A DNA stretch of 64,000 nt, from positions 243,208-307,207 of the forward strand of contig JAURVT010000049.1 in the NCBI GenBank assembly GCA_030655315.1, in the 5' to 3' direction. Below, in pieces: positions 46,246-55,013 of the stretch. The stretch's first letter is position 1. Each line of letters opens with the position of its first letter. This DNA comes from Nocardioidaceae bacterium. Lineage in GTDB: Bacteria > Actinomycetota > Actinomycetes > Propionibacteriales > Nocardioidaceae. Made by a program: the position numbers and the translations under genes. Under the pieces are notes generated by a model. The model was not told the origin of the DNA, ran no database searches, and was given only the letters and a program-made list of their open reading frames with translations.

Positions 46246-46330
46246 GAGCCCGAGCGTATGACGTGGCGGTCTCGGAGAGGAAACGAACGTGTGCGAGCGC
46301 TCGAGTGAGTCGCGTCTCCCCGGGTCGACC

Positions 46331-46346
46331 TCATCCAGGTGGATGA
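46331..46346. promoter_or_regulatory. Palindrome TCATCCA-2-TGGATGA upstream of murI
   Basis: A perfect 7-bp inverted repeat lies 85 bp upstream of the murI start, at the edge of an AT-rich patch containing ATGAATTTTCTGC and ATAAATTTCTGC. It looks like a dimeric repressor site; the regulator is unknown. Confidence 0.45.
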
Positions 46347-46400
46347 ATTTTCTGCAAACGCCGGTCACACCTCACGGACCCACCATAAATTTCTGCGTGT

Positions 46401-46490
46401 AGGGGACAGCCGTGAATGTCAGAGAATCCCTCGGGAATCCGTTGTCGACCCCCCATGCCACGACGACACCTCTGTGCGCGGCTGTCCCCT
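46401..46490. repeat. 12-bp inverted repeat closing a 66-nt loop between murI and the PRPP gene
   Basis: AGGGGACAGCCG (46401-46412) pairs perfectly with CGGCTGTCCCCT (46479-46490). The enclosed region has smaller pairings. It could be a structured leader for murI, a terminator for the PRPP synthetase gene, or both. No known riboswitch class fits. Confidence 0.5.
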
Positions 46491-46536
46491 CCCCCCTCCC
46501 TCGGACGGCTCCCGTCCAGGTCGAGGGTCCGCGGGG

Positions 46537-47535
46537 TCACATCGACGGCAGGTGCGGCTGCGGCGGTCCGTGCGCCGGGTCGACGCCGTCGAAGAGCGAG
46601 CTGACCGACTCCCCGGCGTGGATGCGCTGCACGGCCTCGGCGAACAGCGGCGCCACCGAGCGCGTCCGCAGCTCGGGCCAGTCCGCCGGCGCGGGCACGG
46701 TGTCGGTCGTGAGCACCTCGGTGATGCCGGGGTGCGACCGCAGCCGCTCCACGGCCTTGCCGGTGAACAGGCCGTGGGTGCAGGCGACGGACGCCTCGGT
46801 GCAGCCCTCGGCCTCGAGCCGGTCCATCAGCTGGATGATCGAGCCGCCGGTGGCGATCTCGTCGTCGAGCACGATGGCCCGCTTGCCCGACACGTCACCC
46901 ACGATGGCGTCGATGACCACGCGGTCGTCGGCGAGTCGCTGCTTGCTGCCGGCCGCCACGGGCACGCCGAGCAGACGGGCGAACAGGGTGGCGGTCTTGG
47001 CGTTGCCGAGGTCGGGCGAGACGACGACGGTGTCGGAGAGGTCGCGGCCCGCGTAGTGCGCGGCCAGCTCGCCGATGGCCGTCAGGTGGTCGACCGGCAC
47101 GGAGAAGAAGCCGTGCACCTGGGGCGCGTGCAGCGTCATCGTCAGGACGCGGTCGGCGCCCGCGGTGGTGAGCATGTCGGCGACCAGGCGACCGGCGATC
47201 GAGATCCGCGACGCGTCCTTCTTGTCCGAGCGCGCATAGGCGTAGTGCGGGATCACGGCCGTGACCTGCGCCGCCGAGGCGCCGCGCGCCGCGTCGAGCA
47301 TGAGCAGCAGCTCCATCAGGTGCTCCTGCGTCGGCGGCACCAGCGGCTGGACCACGTAGACGTCGCGCTGGCGGCAGTTGGCGTGCAGCTGCACCTGCAG
47401 GCAGTCGTTGGAGAACCGGGTGATGTCGGCCGGGGACACCGAGATGCCCAGCTGCCGCGCGATGGCGTCGGCCAGGGCGGGGTGGGCGTTGCCTGAGAAG
47501 ACGACGATGTCGCGCACGACGCCACTGTGCCGCAT
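46537..47535 (-). CDS. Ribose-phosphate pyrophosphokinase-like protein (PRPP synthetase paralogue)
   Basis: A 332-residue protein of the PRPP synthetase fold. It has IVVFSGNAHPALADAIA, the ATP-site YARSDKKDASRISI, the family LHAPQVHGFFSVPVDHL, and the PRPP-binding loop IVLDDEIATGGSI (canonical DDxIDTGGT). VVSPDLGNAKTA replaces the usual SPDxGxxxRA. These departures suggest a divergent paralogue, perhaps archaeal-like class or serving a special pathway, rather than the housekeeping prs. The ATG at 47535 diverges from the methyltransferase gene by 34 nt. Confidence 0.8.
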   Translation of the reverse strand: MRHSGVVRDIVVFSGNAHPALADAIARQLGISVSPADITRFSNDCLQVQLHANCRQRDVYVVQPLVPPTQEHLMELLLMLDAARGASAAQVTAVIPHYAYARSDKKDASRISIAGRLVADMLTTAGADRVLTMTLHAPQVHGFFSVPVDHLTAIGELAAHYAGRDLSDTVVVSPDLGNAKTATLFARLLGVPVAAGSKQRLADDRVVIDAIVGDVSGKRAIVLDDEIATGGSIIQLMDRLEAEGCTEASVACTHGLFTGKAVERLRSHPGITEVLTTDTVPAPADWPELRTRSVAPLFAEAVQRIHAGESVSSLFDGVDPAHGPPQPHLPSM

Positions 47536-47569
47536 GGCACCCCGGACGGGCGAGGGGGACCATCGGAAC

Positions 47570-48406
47570 ATGAGCTCGTCACCACCCCTGCGCGGCGTCA
47601 GCCAGACCCTCCTGTGGACGCTGTACCTGCGCGCCGTCGACGCCCGCTCTCTACGCCCCGTGCTGGGCGACCCGTGGGCGCAACGCGTGCTCGACCAGGT
47701 CGACGTCGACGAGCGACGCCTCGCGCTGCTGCAGGGCGACACCCGCACGATCGTCACCCGCGGACGCGAGCTCGACCGCTGGACCCAGGAGTTCCTCGAC
47801 GCGCACCCGGACGGGCAGGTGGTGAGCCTCGCGTGCGGGCTCGACAGCCGTGTCCTGCGCGTGCGGCGGCCGCCCACCTCGACGTGGACCGACGTCGACC
47901 TCCCCGACGTGGTCGACCTCCGCCGACGCGTCTACGACCTGCCCGACGACGTGCGCACGATCGCCGCGTCGGCCACCGACCCGTCGCTGTGGGACGACGT
48001 GCCCGACGACCGTCCCACGCTGGTGGTGGCCGAGGGCCTGCTGATGTACCTCGAGCCCGCGGCGGTGCGGGGGCTCCTGGACCGCCTCGCGGCCCGTCGA
48101 GCGCCGGGCGAGGTCTGCTTCGACGCCGTCGGACGCTGGGTGCTGCCGCTCAGCCGGGTGCTGGGGGTCGTGGCCCGCGACGACGTCCGCTTCCGCTGGT
48201 CGGCCGGCAGCGCCCGGACGCTGGTGCGCGCGCACCCGGGTCTCGTCGTGCGGGACGACGTCCCGCTCACCCCGATGGTCGCCCGCGAGGCCGTCCCCGG
48301 CCCGGTGGGACGGGTGCTCGCCGCGTCCACATCGCTCTCGCCGCTGGCCTCCGCGATGCGGCTGGTGCGACTGGGCTTCGGGACGACCTCCCCGTCCGCG
48401 ACCTGA
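47570..48406 (+). CDS. Class I SAM-dependent methyltransferase (LCM/PPM1 type)
   Basis: A 278-residue protein of the leucine carboxyl methyltransferase-like family (PF04072), common in actinobacteria. The SAM motif VVSLACGLDSRVLRV is near residue 84, an acidic DVDLPDVVDLRR follows, and VVAEGLLMYL is near 150. Members methylate carboxylates or hydroxyls of small molecules, and none can be assigned here. It is divergent from the PRPP synthetase paralogue with 34 nt between start codons. Confidence 0.82.
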   Translation: MSSSPPLRGVSQTLLWTLYLRAVDARSLRPVLGDPWAQRVLDQVDVDERRLALLQGDTRTIVTRGRELDRWTQEFLDAHPDGQVVSLACGLDSRVLRVRRPPTSTWTDVDLPDVVDLRRRVYDLPDDVRTIAASATDPSLWDDVPDDRPTLVVAEGLLMYLEPAAVRGLLDRLAARRAPGEVCFDAVGRWVLPLSRVLGVVARDDVRFRWSAGSARTLVRAHPGLVVRDDVPLTPMVAREAVPGPVGRVLAASTSLSPLASAMRLVRLGFGTTSPSAT

Positions 48407-48487
48407 GGGCCTGGCGGGGTTCAGGCCACCCGGGAACCCCGCCCGGCCATCGGATCGCGGACGAGACAGGGGGCGGGCGGCGGGCCC

Positions 48488-49780
<1,293 letters not shown>

Positions 49781-50212
49781 CTACTGCGTGTAAGCCTCGA
49801 CGACGTCGATTTCTTCCTCGGTGACCTCGCCGTCGACGATCCGGAACGACCGGAGCTCGTAGGGGCCGTCGGCCGGGCCGGTCTCGCGGGTCGACACCAG
49901 GACGTAGTGGGCGCCGGGCTCGTTGGCGTAGGAGATGTCGGTGCGCGACGGGTACGCCTCGGTGGCCGTGTGCGAGTGGTAGACGATCACCGGCTCCTCG
50001 TCGCGGGCGTCCATGTCCTTGTAGAGCTGGAGCAGGTCGCTCGAGTCGAACTCGTAGAACGTGGGCGACATCGCCGCGTTCAGCATCGGCACGAACCGGG
50101 TCGGCAGGTCCGATCCCTCGGCGCCCGCGACGACGCCGCAGGCCTCGTCGGGGTGGTCGCGCCGGGCATGGGCGACGATCGCGTCGCGGGTGGCCTCGTC
50201 GATGGTCAGCAC
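49781..50212 (-). CDS. mec: Mec, CysO-cysteine peptidase (JAMM metalloprotease)
   Basis: A 143-residue JAB1/MPN+ zinc peptidase. The JAMM motif is complete: Glu23, then HSH at 79-81, Ser89 and Asp92 (YHSHTATEAYPSRTD). Mec releases cysteine from the CysO-Cys adduct and regenerates CysO. It is the first gene of mec-cysO-cysM, with a 62-nt gap to cysO. The GTG at 50212 has GAGGGG only 1-2 nt upstream; an in-frame GTG at 50251 would add 13 residues. Confidence 0.92.
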   Translation of the reverse strand: MLTIDEATRDAIVAHARRDHPDEACGVVAGAEGSDLPTRFVPMLNAAMSPTFYEFDSSDLLQLYKDMDARDEEPVIVYHSHTATEAYPSRTDISYANEPGAHYVLVSTRETGPADGPYELRSFRIVDGEVTEEEIDVVEAYTQ

Positions 50213-50279
50213 CCCTCGAGGATATCGACGTCCCACCATCTGGACCGACACCGCTCGGGGAGCGAGACACCGCCCCCCC

Positions 50280-50285
50280 TACGAT
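50280..50285 (+). promoter_or_regulatory. -10 box (TACGAT) for glycerophosphotransferase gene
   Basis: TACGAT ends 6 nt before the GTG at 50292. An AGGAGG overlaps that GTG and would instead suit a GTG at 50301, so this promoter element supports the upstream start with a leaderless mRNA. Confidence 0.45.
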
Positions 50286-50291
50286 CAGGAG

Positions 50292-51353
50292 GTGAAGATC
50301 GTGTGGAGCAGCTTCGACGGGCGCTTCTCGGACAGCCCTCGGGCCCTCTGGGAGACGCTCCGCGACCGTGACGGCATCGAGCACACCTGGCTCGAGCACC
50401 CCGACCACCGGGCCGCGTTCCCGGCGGACGTGCGCACCGTGCCCGTCCGCGGCGACGCGGCCGTGGCGGCGCTCGAGGCGGCCGACCTCGTGGTCGCGAG
50501 CTCCCACATCGAGCTCACGTGGAGCAAGAAGCCCGGCGCCACCTACCTGCAGACCTGGCACGGCACGCCGCTCAAGCGCGTGCACCGCGACGTCATCTGG
50601 GCACCCGAGGGCCGTCTGGACTGGCTGCAGCAGGACGTCGACCGCTGGGACGCGCTGCTGTCGCCCAACGAGGCCAGCACGCCCCGCCTGCGCGGAGCCT
50701 TCGACTTCACCGGCCCGGTCTGGGAGTCCGGCTACCCGCGCAACGACGCCCTGCTCGCGCCCGACCGCGACGAGGTGCGGGCCCGCGTGCGCGCCGAGCT
50801 CGGCCTCGCCGACGACAAGACGGCCGTGCTGTACGCGCCGACGTGGCGTGACGACGAGGGCTACCGCGAGGACGGCTCCCCCATCACGATGGGCCTGGAC
50901 CTGCCGCGTCTCACCGAGCGGCTGGGCGGCGACGTCGAGGTGCTGGTGCGCCTGCACAACCTCGTCACCGGGCGCTGGGCGCACGAGGAGGTCGACGGCG
51001 TCACCGACGTCTCCTACCACCCCGACATCCGCGACCTCTACCTCGCGGCCGACGTGCTCGTCACCGACTACTCCTCGGTGATGTTCGACTTCTGCGTCAC
51101 CGGCAAGCCCGTCGTGTTCTACGCCTACGACCTCGAGCGCTACCGCGACTCCACCCGCGGCTTCTACTTCGACCTGCTGCCCGTCGCCCCGGGTCCGGTC
51201 GTCACCACGACCGACGAGCTCGGCGAGGTGCTGTCGGACGTCCCGCTGATGCAGAAGCAGCACGCCGAGGCGTACGCGGCGTTCGCGGAGACGTTCTGCC
51301 ACCTCGAGGACGGCCACTCCACCGAGCGCGTGCTCGGGCTGCTCGGTCTGTAG
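50292..51353 (+). CDS. CDP-glycerol glycerophosphotransferase family protein
   Basis: A 353-residue cytoplasmic glycosyltransferase-fold protein of the TagB/TagF family, which transfers glycerol phosphate from CDP-glycerol in teichoic acid synthesis. It shows the family segments QTWHGTPLKRVHRD, WESGYPRNDALL, LYAPTWRD, LVRLHN, and the C-terminal VTDYSSVMFDF with the DSTRGFYFDL motif. The N-terminal domain is short, as in many actinobacterial members. The start is 50292 (leaderless) or 50301. Teichoic-acid-like polymers are expected in this group; the acceptor is unknown. Confidence 0.88.
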   Translation: MKIVWSSFDGRFSDSPRALWETLRDRDGIEHTWLEHPDHRAAFPADVRTVPVRGDAAVAALEAADLVVASSHIELTWSKKPGATYLQTWHGTPLKRVHRDVIWAPEGRLDWLQQDVDRWDALLSPNEASTPRLRGAFDFTGPVWESGYPRNDALLAPDRDEVRARVRAELGLADDKTAVLYAPTWRDDEGYREDGSPITMGLDLPRLTERLGGDVEVLVRLHNLVTGRWAHEEVDGVTDVSYHPDIRDLYLAADVLVTDYSSVMFDFCVTGKPVVFYAYDLERYRDSTRGFYFDLLPVAPGPVVTTTDELGEVLSDVPLMQKQHAEAYAAFAETFCHLEDGHSTERVLGLLGL

Positions 51354-51362
51354 ACCGGACGC

Positions 51363-51944
51363 TCAGTCGAGCGCGCCGACCAGCGTCTCCTGGACGTAGC
51401 CCAGCCAGTCGTAGATGTCGGACATGACGACGACCTGCTCCTCGTCGCTCTCGGCGACCGCGTCGACGTCGTCCTCGGTCTCGATGCCGAGGCGCACGGC
51501 CAGCGCGAGCCGCAGGTCGGTGAGCGAGCGCAGCCAGGCCTGGACGGCCGCGGGGTCGAGCTCGACCTCGACCGGCTCGGCATCGGTGTCGTTGCCGTCG
51601 GGCTCCATGCCACCGCGGACGAGGGACTCGATCACCGCCTCGGCGTTGGCCACCTTGGCCGACGACAGGCCGCGCTCGGTGTAGCGGCGGAAGTCGCCGG
51701 ACGCCTCGGCGTCGTCGCTGTAGCCGTCGGGCAGCAGCCGCTTCAGGACGGGGTCCTCGGGCGGCAGGTGCGACGCCGCCGGCACCAGCTGGTCGAAGAG
51801 CGGGTCGGGCGAGGAGGTGGACGGTCCGGTGCGGTCCTGCAGCAGCTCGACCACCTGCCCCAGGAGGTTCAGCAGGAGGTGCGCCTCGGTGGGCTCGAAG
51901 ACGCCGACCACGCCGCCGCGTCGGCGACGCTTGAACGGCTTCAC
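51363..51944 (-). CDS. DUF2017 family protein
   Basis: A 193-residue protein of the actinobacterial DUF2017 family, always found beside clpS. It opens with a basic patch (KPFKRRRRGG) and a helical EPTEAHLLLNLLGQVVELL, then has FRRYTERGLSSAKVANA near residue 95 and ends in an acidic and helical tail (MSDIYDWLGYVQETLVGAL). The GTG start overlaps the clpS stop (GTGA). The equivalent is Rv1332 in M. tuberculosis. Function unknown; coupling to ClpS hints at a role in ClpCP proteolysis. Confidence 0.88.
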   Translation of the reverse strand: MKPFKRRRRGGVVGVFEPTEAHLLLNLLGQVVELLQDRTGPSTSSPDPLFDQLVPAASHLPPEDPVLKRLLPDGYSDDAEASGDFRRYTERGLSSAKVANAEAVIESLVRGGMEPDGNDTDAEPVEVELDPAAVQAWLRSLTDLRLALAVRLGIETEDDVDAVAESDEEQVVVMSDIYDWLGYVQETLVGALD

Positions 51945-52243
51945 TGGCCGCCCGACTTCTCGAGCGTGGCCCACAGGCCGTACTCGTGCATCGCCTGCAC
52001 GTGGCGCTCCATCTCCTCGCGGCTGCCGCTGGAGACCGCCGACCTGCCGTCGTGGTGCACCTCGAGCATCAGCTCGTCGGCCTTGGCGTCGGAGTAGCCG
52101 AAGTAGGAGCGGAAGACGTACGAGACGTACGACATCAGGTTGACCGGGTCGTTCCAGACCAGGGTCACCCAGGGCAGGTCGGGCTCCACCACGAGGTCCG
52201 TCTCGGGGCGATCGAGCTCGACGGGAGCGGGGCTGCCTGCCAT
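51941..52243 (-). CDS. clpS: ATP-dependent Clp protease adaptor ClpS
   Basis: A 100-residue adaptor that delivers N-degron substrates to ClpC/ClpA. The core has VTLVWNDPVNLMSYVSYVF, which supplies the substrate pocket residues, followed by the ADELMLEVHHDGRS motif and MHEYGLWATLE. The N-terminal extension is disordered and proline-rich, as usual. The ATG is at 52243. It is coupled to the DUF2017 gene. Confidence 0.95.
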   Translation of the reverse strand: MAGSPAPVELDRPETDLVVEPDLPWVTLVWNDPVNLMSYVSYVFRSYFGYSDAKADELMLEVHHDGRSAVSSGSREEMERHVQAMHEYGLWATLEKSGGQ

Positions 52244-52355
52244 CTGGCCATTGTTGCAAGCACCCGGCGCGATCGCGACATCGCGGCCCGACCGGACGTA
52301 TCACCGCCCCGCGCGGCCACTCCTGAGCGGCACCCACCACACCAGGAGGACCACC

Positions 52356-53654
52356 ATGCACCGCTCCACGACATCCCGCCCGGCACGCTTCCGTCCCGCG
52401 GCGACCGTCGCCCTGCTCGCCGGCGGCGGCCTGCTCGCCGGGACGCTGGGGGTCGCCGTCCCGGCCTCCGCCGACAACGTCAACACCGCCCCGACCAGCA
52501 CCCTCAAGGGCGGCGCCACCCAGCTCAAGCTCCCGTACGGGGTGGCCACCACCGCCGGGGGTGCGACCTACGTCGCCAACCCCGGTGACACCAGCATCCT
52601 GTCCTTCGCCGCGGACGCGAGGACCGGTGCGGCGCCACTGCGCCGCATCAGCGGCCCGGCGACGCTGCTCTCCGTCCCGGTGGCCGTCGCGCTCGACGCC
52701 AACGGCTTCGTCTACGTCTCCAACGCGGGCGGCAACGGGTCGATCACTGTCTACGCGCCCAACGCCAACGGCGACGCGGCGCCGGTCACGCGGATCCTGG
52801 GCCCGGCGGGGAGCCTCCTGGGCGCCCGCGGGCTCGACGTATCGCCCGGTGGCGCCGTCACCGTCGCCGTCGCGACCGGATCGGTCGTCACCTTCGGACC
52901 GAGCGCGAGCGGCACCGCCGCGCCCGTGGAGACGATCAAGGGCGCCGCGACCACGCTCGCGGCACCGTTCGGCGTCCTGCGCCAGCGCGACGGGGACCTC
53001 ACGGTCAGCGACGCGACCGGATCGGTCACGACCTTCGCGGAGGGAGCCGACGGCAACCAGGCACCGAAGACCCGGATCACCGGCGGCGCCAGTGGCCTCG
53101 TGAACGTGCAGGACGTCGGTCAGGACAGTGCCGGACATCTGTACGTCGTGACCTCGACGAGCCCGTCGATCCGGGTGTTCGACGAGGACGCGGACGGCGG
53201 GGTGGCGCCGCTCCGCTCGATCGCCGGGGTCGCGACGGGCCTGTCGGCTCCTCGCGGGATCGAGGTCCTTCCGGACCGGCGCATCAAGGTCGCGAGCAGC
53301 GTGAACGACTCCGTCCTCACCTTCGCGCCGCTGTTCCCCCTGAAGCCGCCGACCACGGTGAAGGCGCCCACGAAGCCGCGCACCGTCACCGTCTCGGGCA
53401 CCAGGCGCAGCACGAAGCGCGTGCTGCGCTGGTCGGCACCGGCGAGCACCGGCGGCGCGGCGGTCACGTCGTACCGGATCACGGTGACGCACGCCGGCGA
53501 CCCCGTCCTCACCCGGACGGTCTCGGCCGGGGCGCGCAAGGCCACGCTCACCCGGTCCCGGCTGGCGCGGGGCCGCAACCGGATCGTCGTGCGAGCGGTG
53601 AACAGGGCCGGCCGCGGCGCCGCGGCCGTCGTCACGATCCGCGTCCGGAAGTAG
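52356..53654 (+). CDS. Secreted beta-propeller-like protein with C-terminal Fn3 domain
   Basis: A 432-residue exported protein. The signal peptide covers residues 1-39 and ends VPASADN. Residues 45-330 contain about six NHL/virginiamycin-B-lyase-like repeats, each with a hydrophobic strand pair such as LPYGVATTAGGATYVAN and VPVAVALDANGFVYVSN. This is followed by a proline-lysine linker and a fibronectin type III-like domain from about 345 (KPRTVTVSG, VLRWSAPASTGGAAVTSYRI). No catalytic residues are recognised. The ATG follows AGGAGGA. A hairpin terminator follows. It is probably an extracellular binding or structural protein. Confidence 0.8.
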   Translation: MHRSTTSRPARFRPAATVALLAGGGLLAGTLGVAVPASADNVNTAPTSTLKGGATQLKLPYGVATTAGGATYVANPGDTSILSFAADARTGAAPLRRISGPATLLSVPVAVALDANGFVYVSNAGGNGSITVYAPNANGDAAPVTRILGPAGSLLGARGLDVSPGGAVTVAVATGSVVTFGPSASGTAAPVETIKGAATTLAAPFGVLRQRDGDLTVSDATGSVTTFAEGADGNQAPKTRITGGASGLVNVQDVGQDSAGHLYVVTSTSPSIRVFDEDADGGVAPLRSIAGVATGLSAPRGIEVLPDRRIKVASSVNDSVLTFAPLFPLKPPTTVKAPTKPRTVTVSGTRRSTKRVLRWSAPASTGGAAVTSYRITVTHAGDPVLTRTVSAGARKATLTRSRLARGRNRIVVRAVNRAGRGAAAVVTIRVRK

Positions 53655-53666
53655 CCCCCGGCCCCG

Positions 53667-53699
53667 GGGTCCGTCCCGTCCGGGGGGAGGGACGGGCCC
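53667..53699 (+). terminator. Hairpin terminator after the propeller gene
   Basis: GGGTCCGTCCC (53667-53677) pairs with GGGACGGGCCC (53689-53699) with one T-G wobble across an 11-nt loop. It lies 12 nt past the stop and directly before the pncB -10 box. Confidence 0.6.
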
Positions 53700-53705
53700 T
53701 AGGCT
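53700..53705 (+). promoter_or_regulatory. -10 box (TAGGCT) for leaderless pncB
   Basis: TAGGCT ends 6 nt before the GTG of pncB and immediately follows the hairpin. There is no ribosome binding site between box and start codon. Confidence 0.5.
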
Positions 53706-53711
53706 GCGCGG

Positions 53712-55013
53712 GTGACGTCCACCGCGCTGCTGACGGACCAGTACGAGCTGACGATGCTGCAGGCGTCCCTCGCGGACGGGACCGCCCACCGCCGGTCGGT
53801 GTTCGAGGTCTTCGCCCGCCGCCTGCCCGACGGCCGCCGCTACGGCGTGGTCGCCGGGCTCGGCCGCGTGCTCGACGCGATCGAGGCGTTCCGCTTCGAC
53901 GACGAGGCCCTGACGTTCCTGCGCGACCGCGGCATCGTCGACGAGCCGACGCTCGACTGGCTGGCCGACTACCGCTTCACCGGCGACGTGTGGGGCTACG
54001 CCGAGGGCGAGGTGTACTTCCCCGGCTCCCCCGTGCTCGTGGTCGAGGGCACGTTCGCCGAGGCGGTCGTGCTCGAGACCGTGGTGTTGTCGATCTACAA
54101 CCACGACTCGGCGATCGCGTCGGCCGCAGCACGGATGACGGGCGCGGCCGGCACCCGCCCGTGCATCGAGATGGGGTCGCGGCGCACGCACGAGGGGGCG
54201 GCGGTCGCGGCGGCGCGGGCGGCCTACGTCGCCGGCTTCGCCTCGACGTCCAACCTCGCCGCGGGCGCCGCCTACGGCATCCCCACCGTCGGGACGAGCG
54301 CCCACTCGTTCACGCTGCTCCACGACACCGAGCGCGACGCCTTCACCGCCCAGGTGTCCTCGCTCGGCAGCGGCACCACGCTGCTCGTCGACACCTACGA
54401 CGTCGCGGAGGCCGTCCGGACCGGGGTCGAGGTGGCCGGCACGGGCCTCGGCGCCGTGCGGCTCGACTCGGGCGACCTGCTGCAGATGGCCGGCACCGTC
54501 CGTCGACAGCTCGACGAGCTGGGCGCCACCGGCACCCGCATCACCGTCACCAGCGACCTCGACGAGCACGCCATCGCCGCGCTCGCGGCAGCCCCCGTCG
54601 ACGGCTACGGCGTCGGCACCCAGCTCGTCACCGGGTCGGGCCACCCCACCTGCGGCTTCGTCTACAAGCTGGTGGCACGCGGGGGCGACGACGCCGGCTC
54701 GCCGCTGGTCTCGGTGGCCAAGCGCAGCAAGGACAAGGCGTCGGTCGGCGGGCGCAAGTACGCCCTGCGCCGCCGCGACCCCCACGGCACGGCCGAGGCC
54801 GAGGTGATCGGCATCGGCGTCGCCCCGCAGGACGACGGCGACGACCGCTCGCTGCTCGAGCCCCTGGTGCGCGGCGGCGAGCGCGTCCACCGCGGCACCC
54901 TCGAGGACGCCCGCGAGCGGATGCGCGCGTCGCTGGCCGAGCTGCCCGACCGGGCCCGGCAGCTCTCGCGCGGGGAGCCCGCGATCGGCACGCAGTACGT
55001 CGAGGGCTCCTAG
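53712..55013 (+). CDS. pncB: Nicotinate phosphoribosyltransferase
   Basis: A 433-residue enzyme that converts nicotinate and PRPP to nicotinate mononucleotide in NAD salvage. Features are the N-terminal LLTDQYELTM, FEVFARRLP, the catalytic His in GTSAHSF, VDTYD, and RLDSGDL with the phosphate loop GYGVGTQLVT. Size and ending fit the short actinobacterial PncB. The GTG start is leaderless in appearance. Its TAG stop shares the bases CTAG with the stop of the converging SPFH gene. In M. tuberculosis pncB1 (Rv1330c) also lies beside clpS. Confidence 0.94.
   Translation: MTSTALLTDQYELTMLQASLADGTAHRRSVFEVFARRLPDGRRYGVVAGLGRVLDAIEAFRFDDEALTFLRDRGIVDEPTLDWLADYRFTGDVWGYAEGEVYFPGSPVLVVEGTFAEAVVLETVVLSIYNHDSAIASAAARMTGAAGTRPCIEMGSRRTHEGAAVAAARAAYVAGFASTSNLAAGAAYGIPTVGTSAHSFTLLHDTERDAFTAQVSSLGSGTTLLVDTYDVAEAVRTGVEVAGTGLGAVRLDSGDLLQMAGTVRRQLDELGATGTRITVTSDLDEHAIAALAAAPVDGYGVGTQLVTGSGHPTCGFVYKLVARGGDDAGSPLVSVAKRSKDKASVGGRKYALRRRDPHGTAEAEVIGIGVAPQDDGDDRSLLEPLVRGGERVHRGTLEDARERMRASLAELPDRARQLSRGEPAIGTQYVEGS

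Noticed and set aside
46401..46490. Known riboswitch upstream of murI or the PRPP gene
   Set aside because: The arm pair is real, but no conserved core of a known riboswitch class could be recognised by eye.
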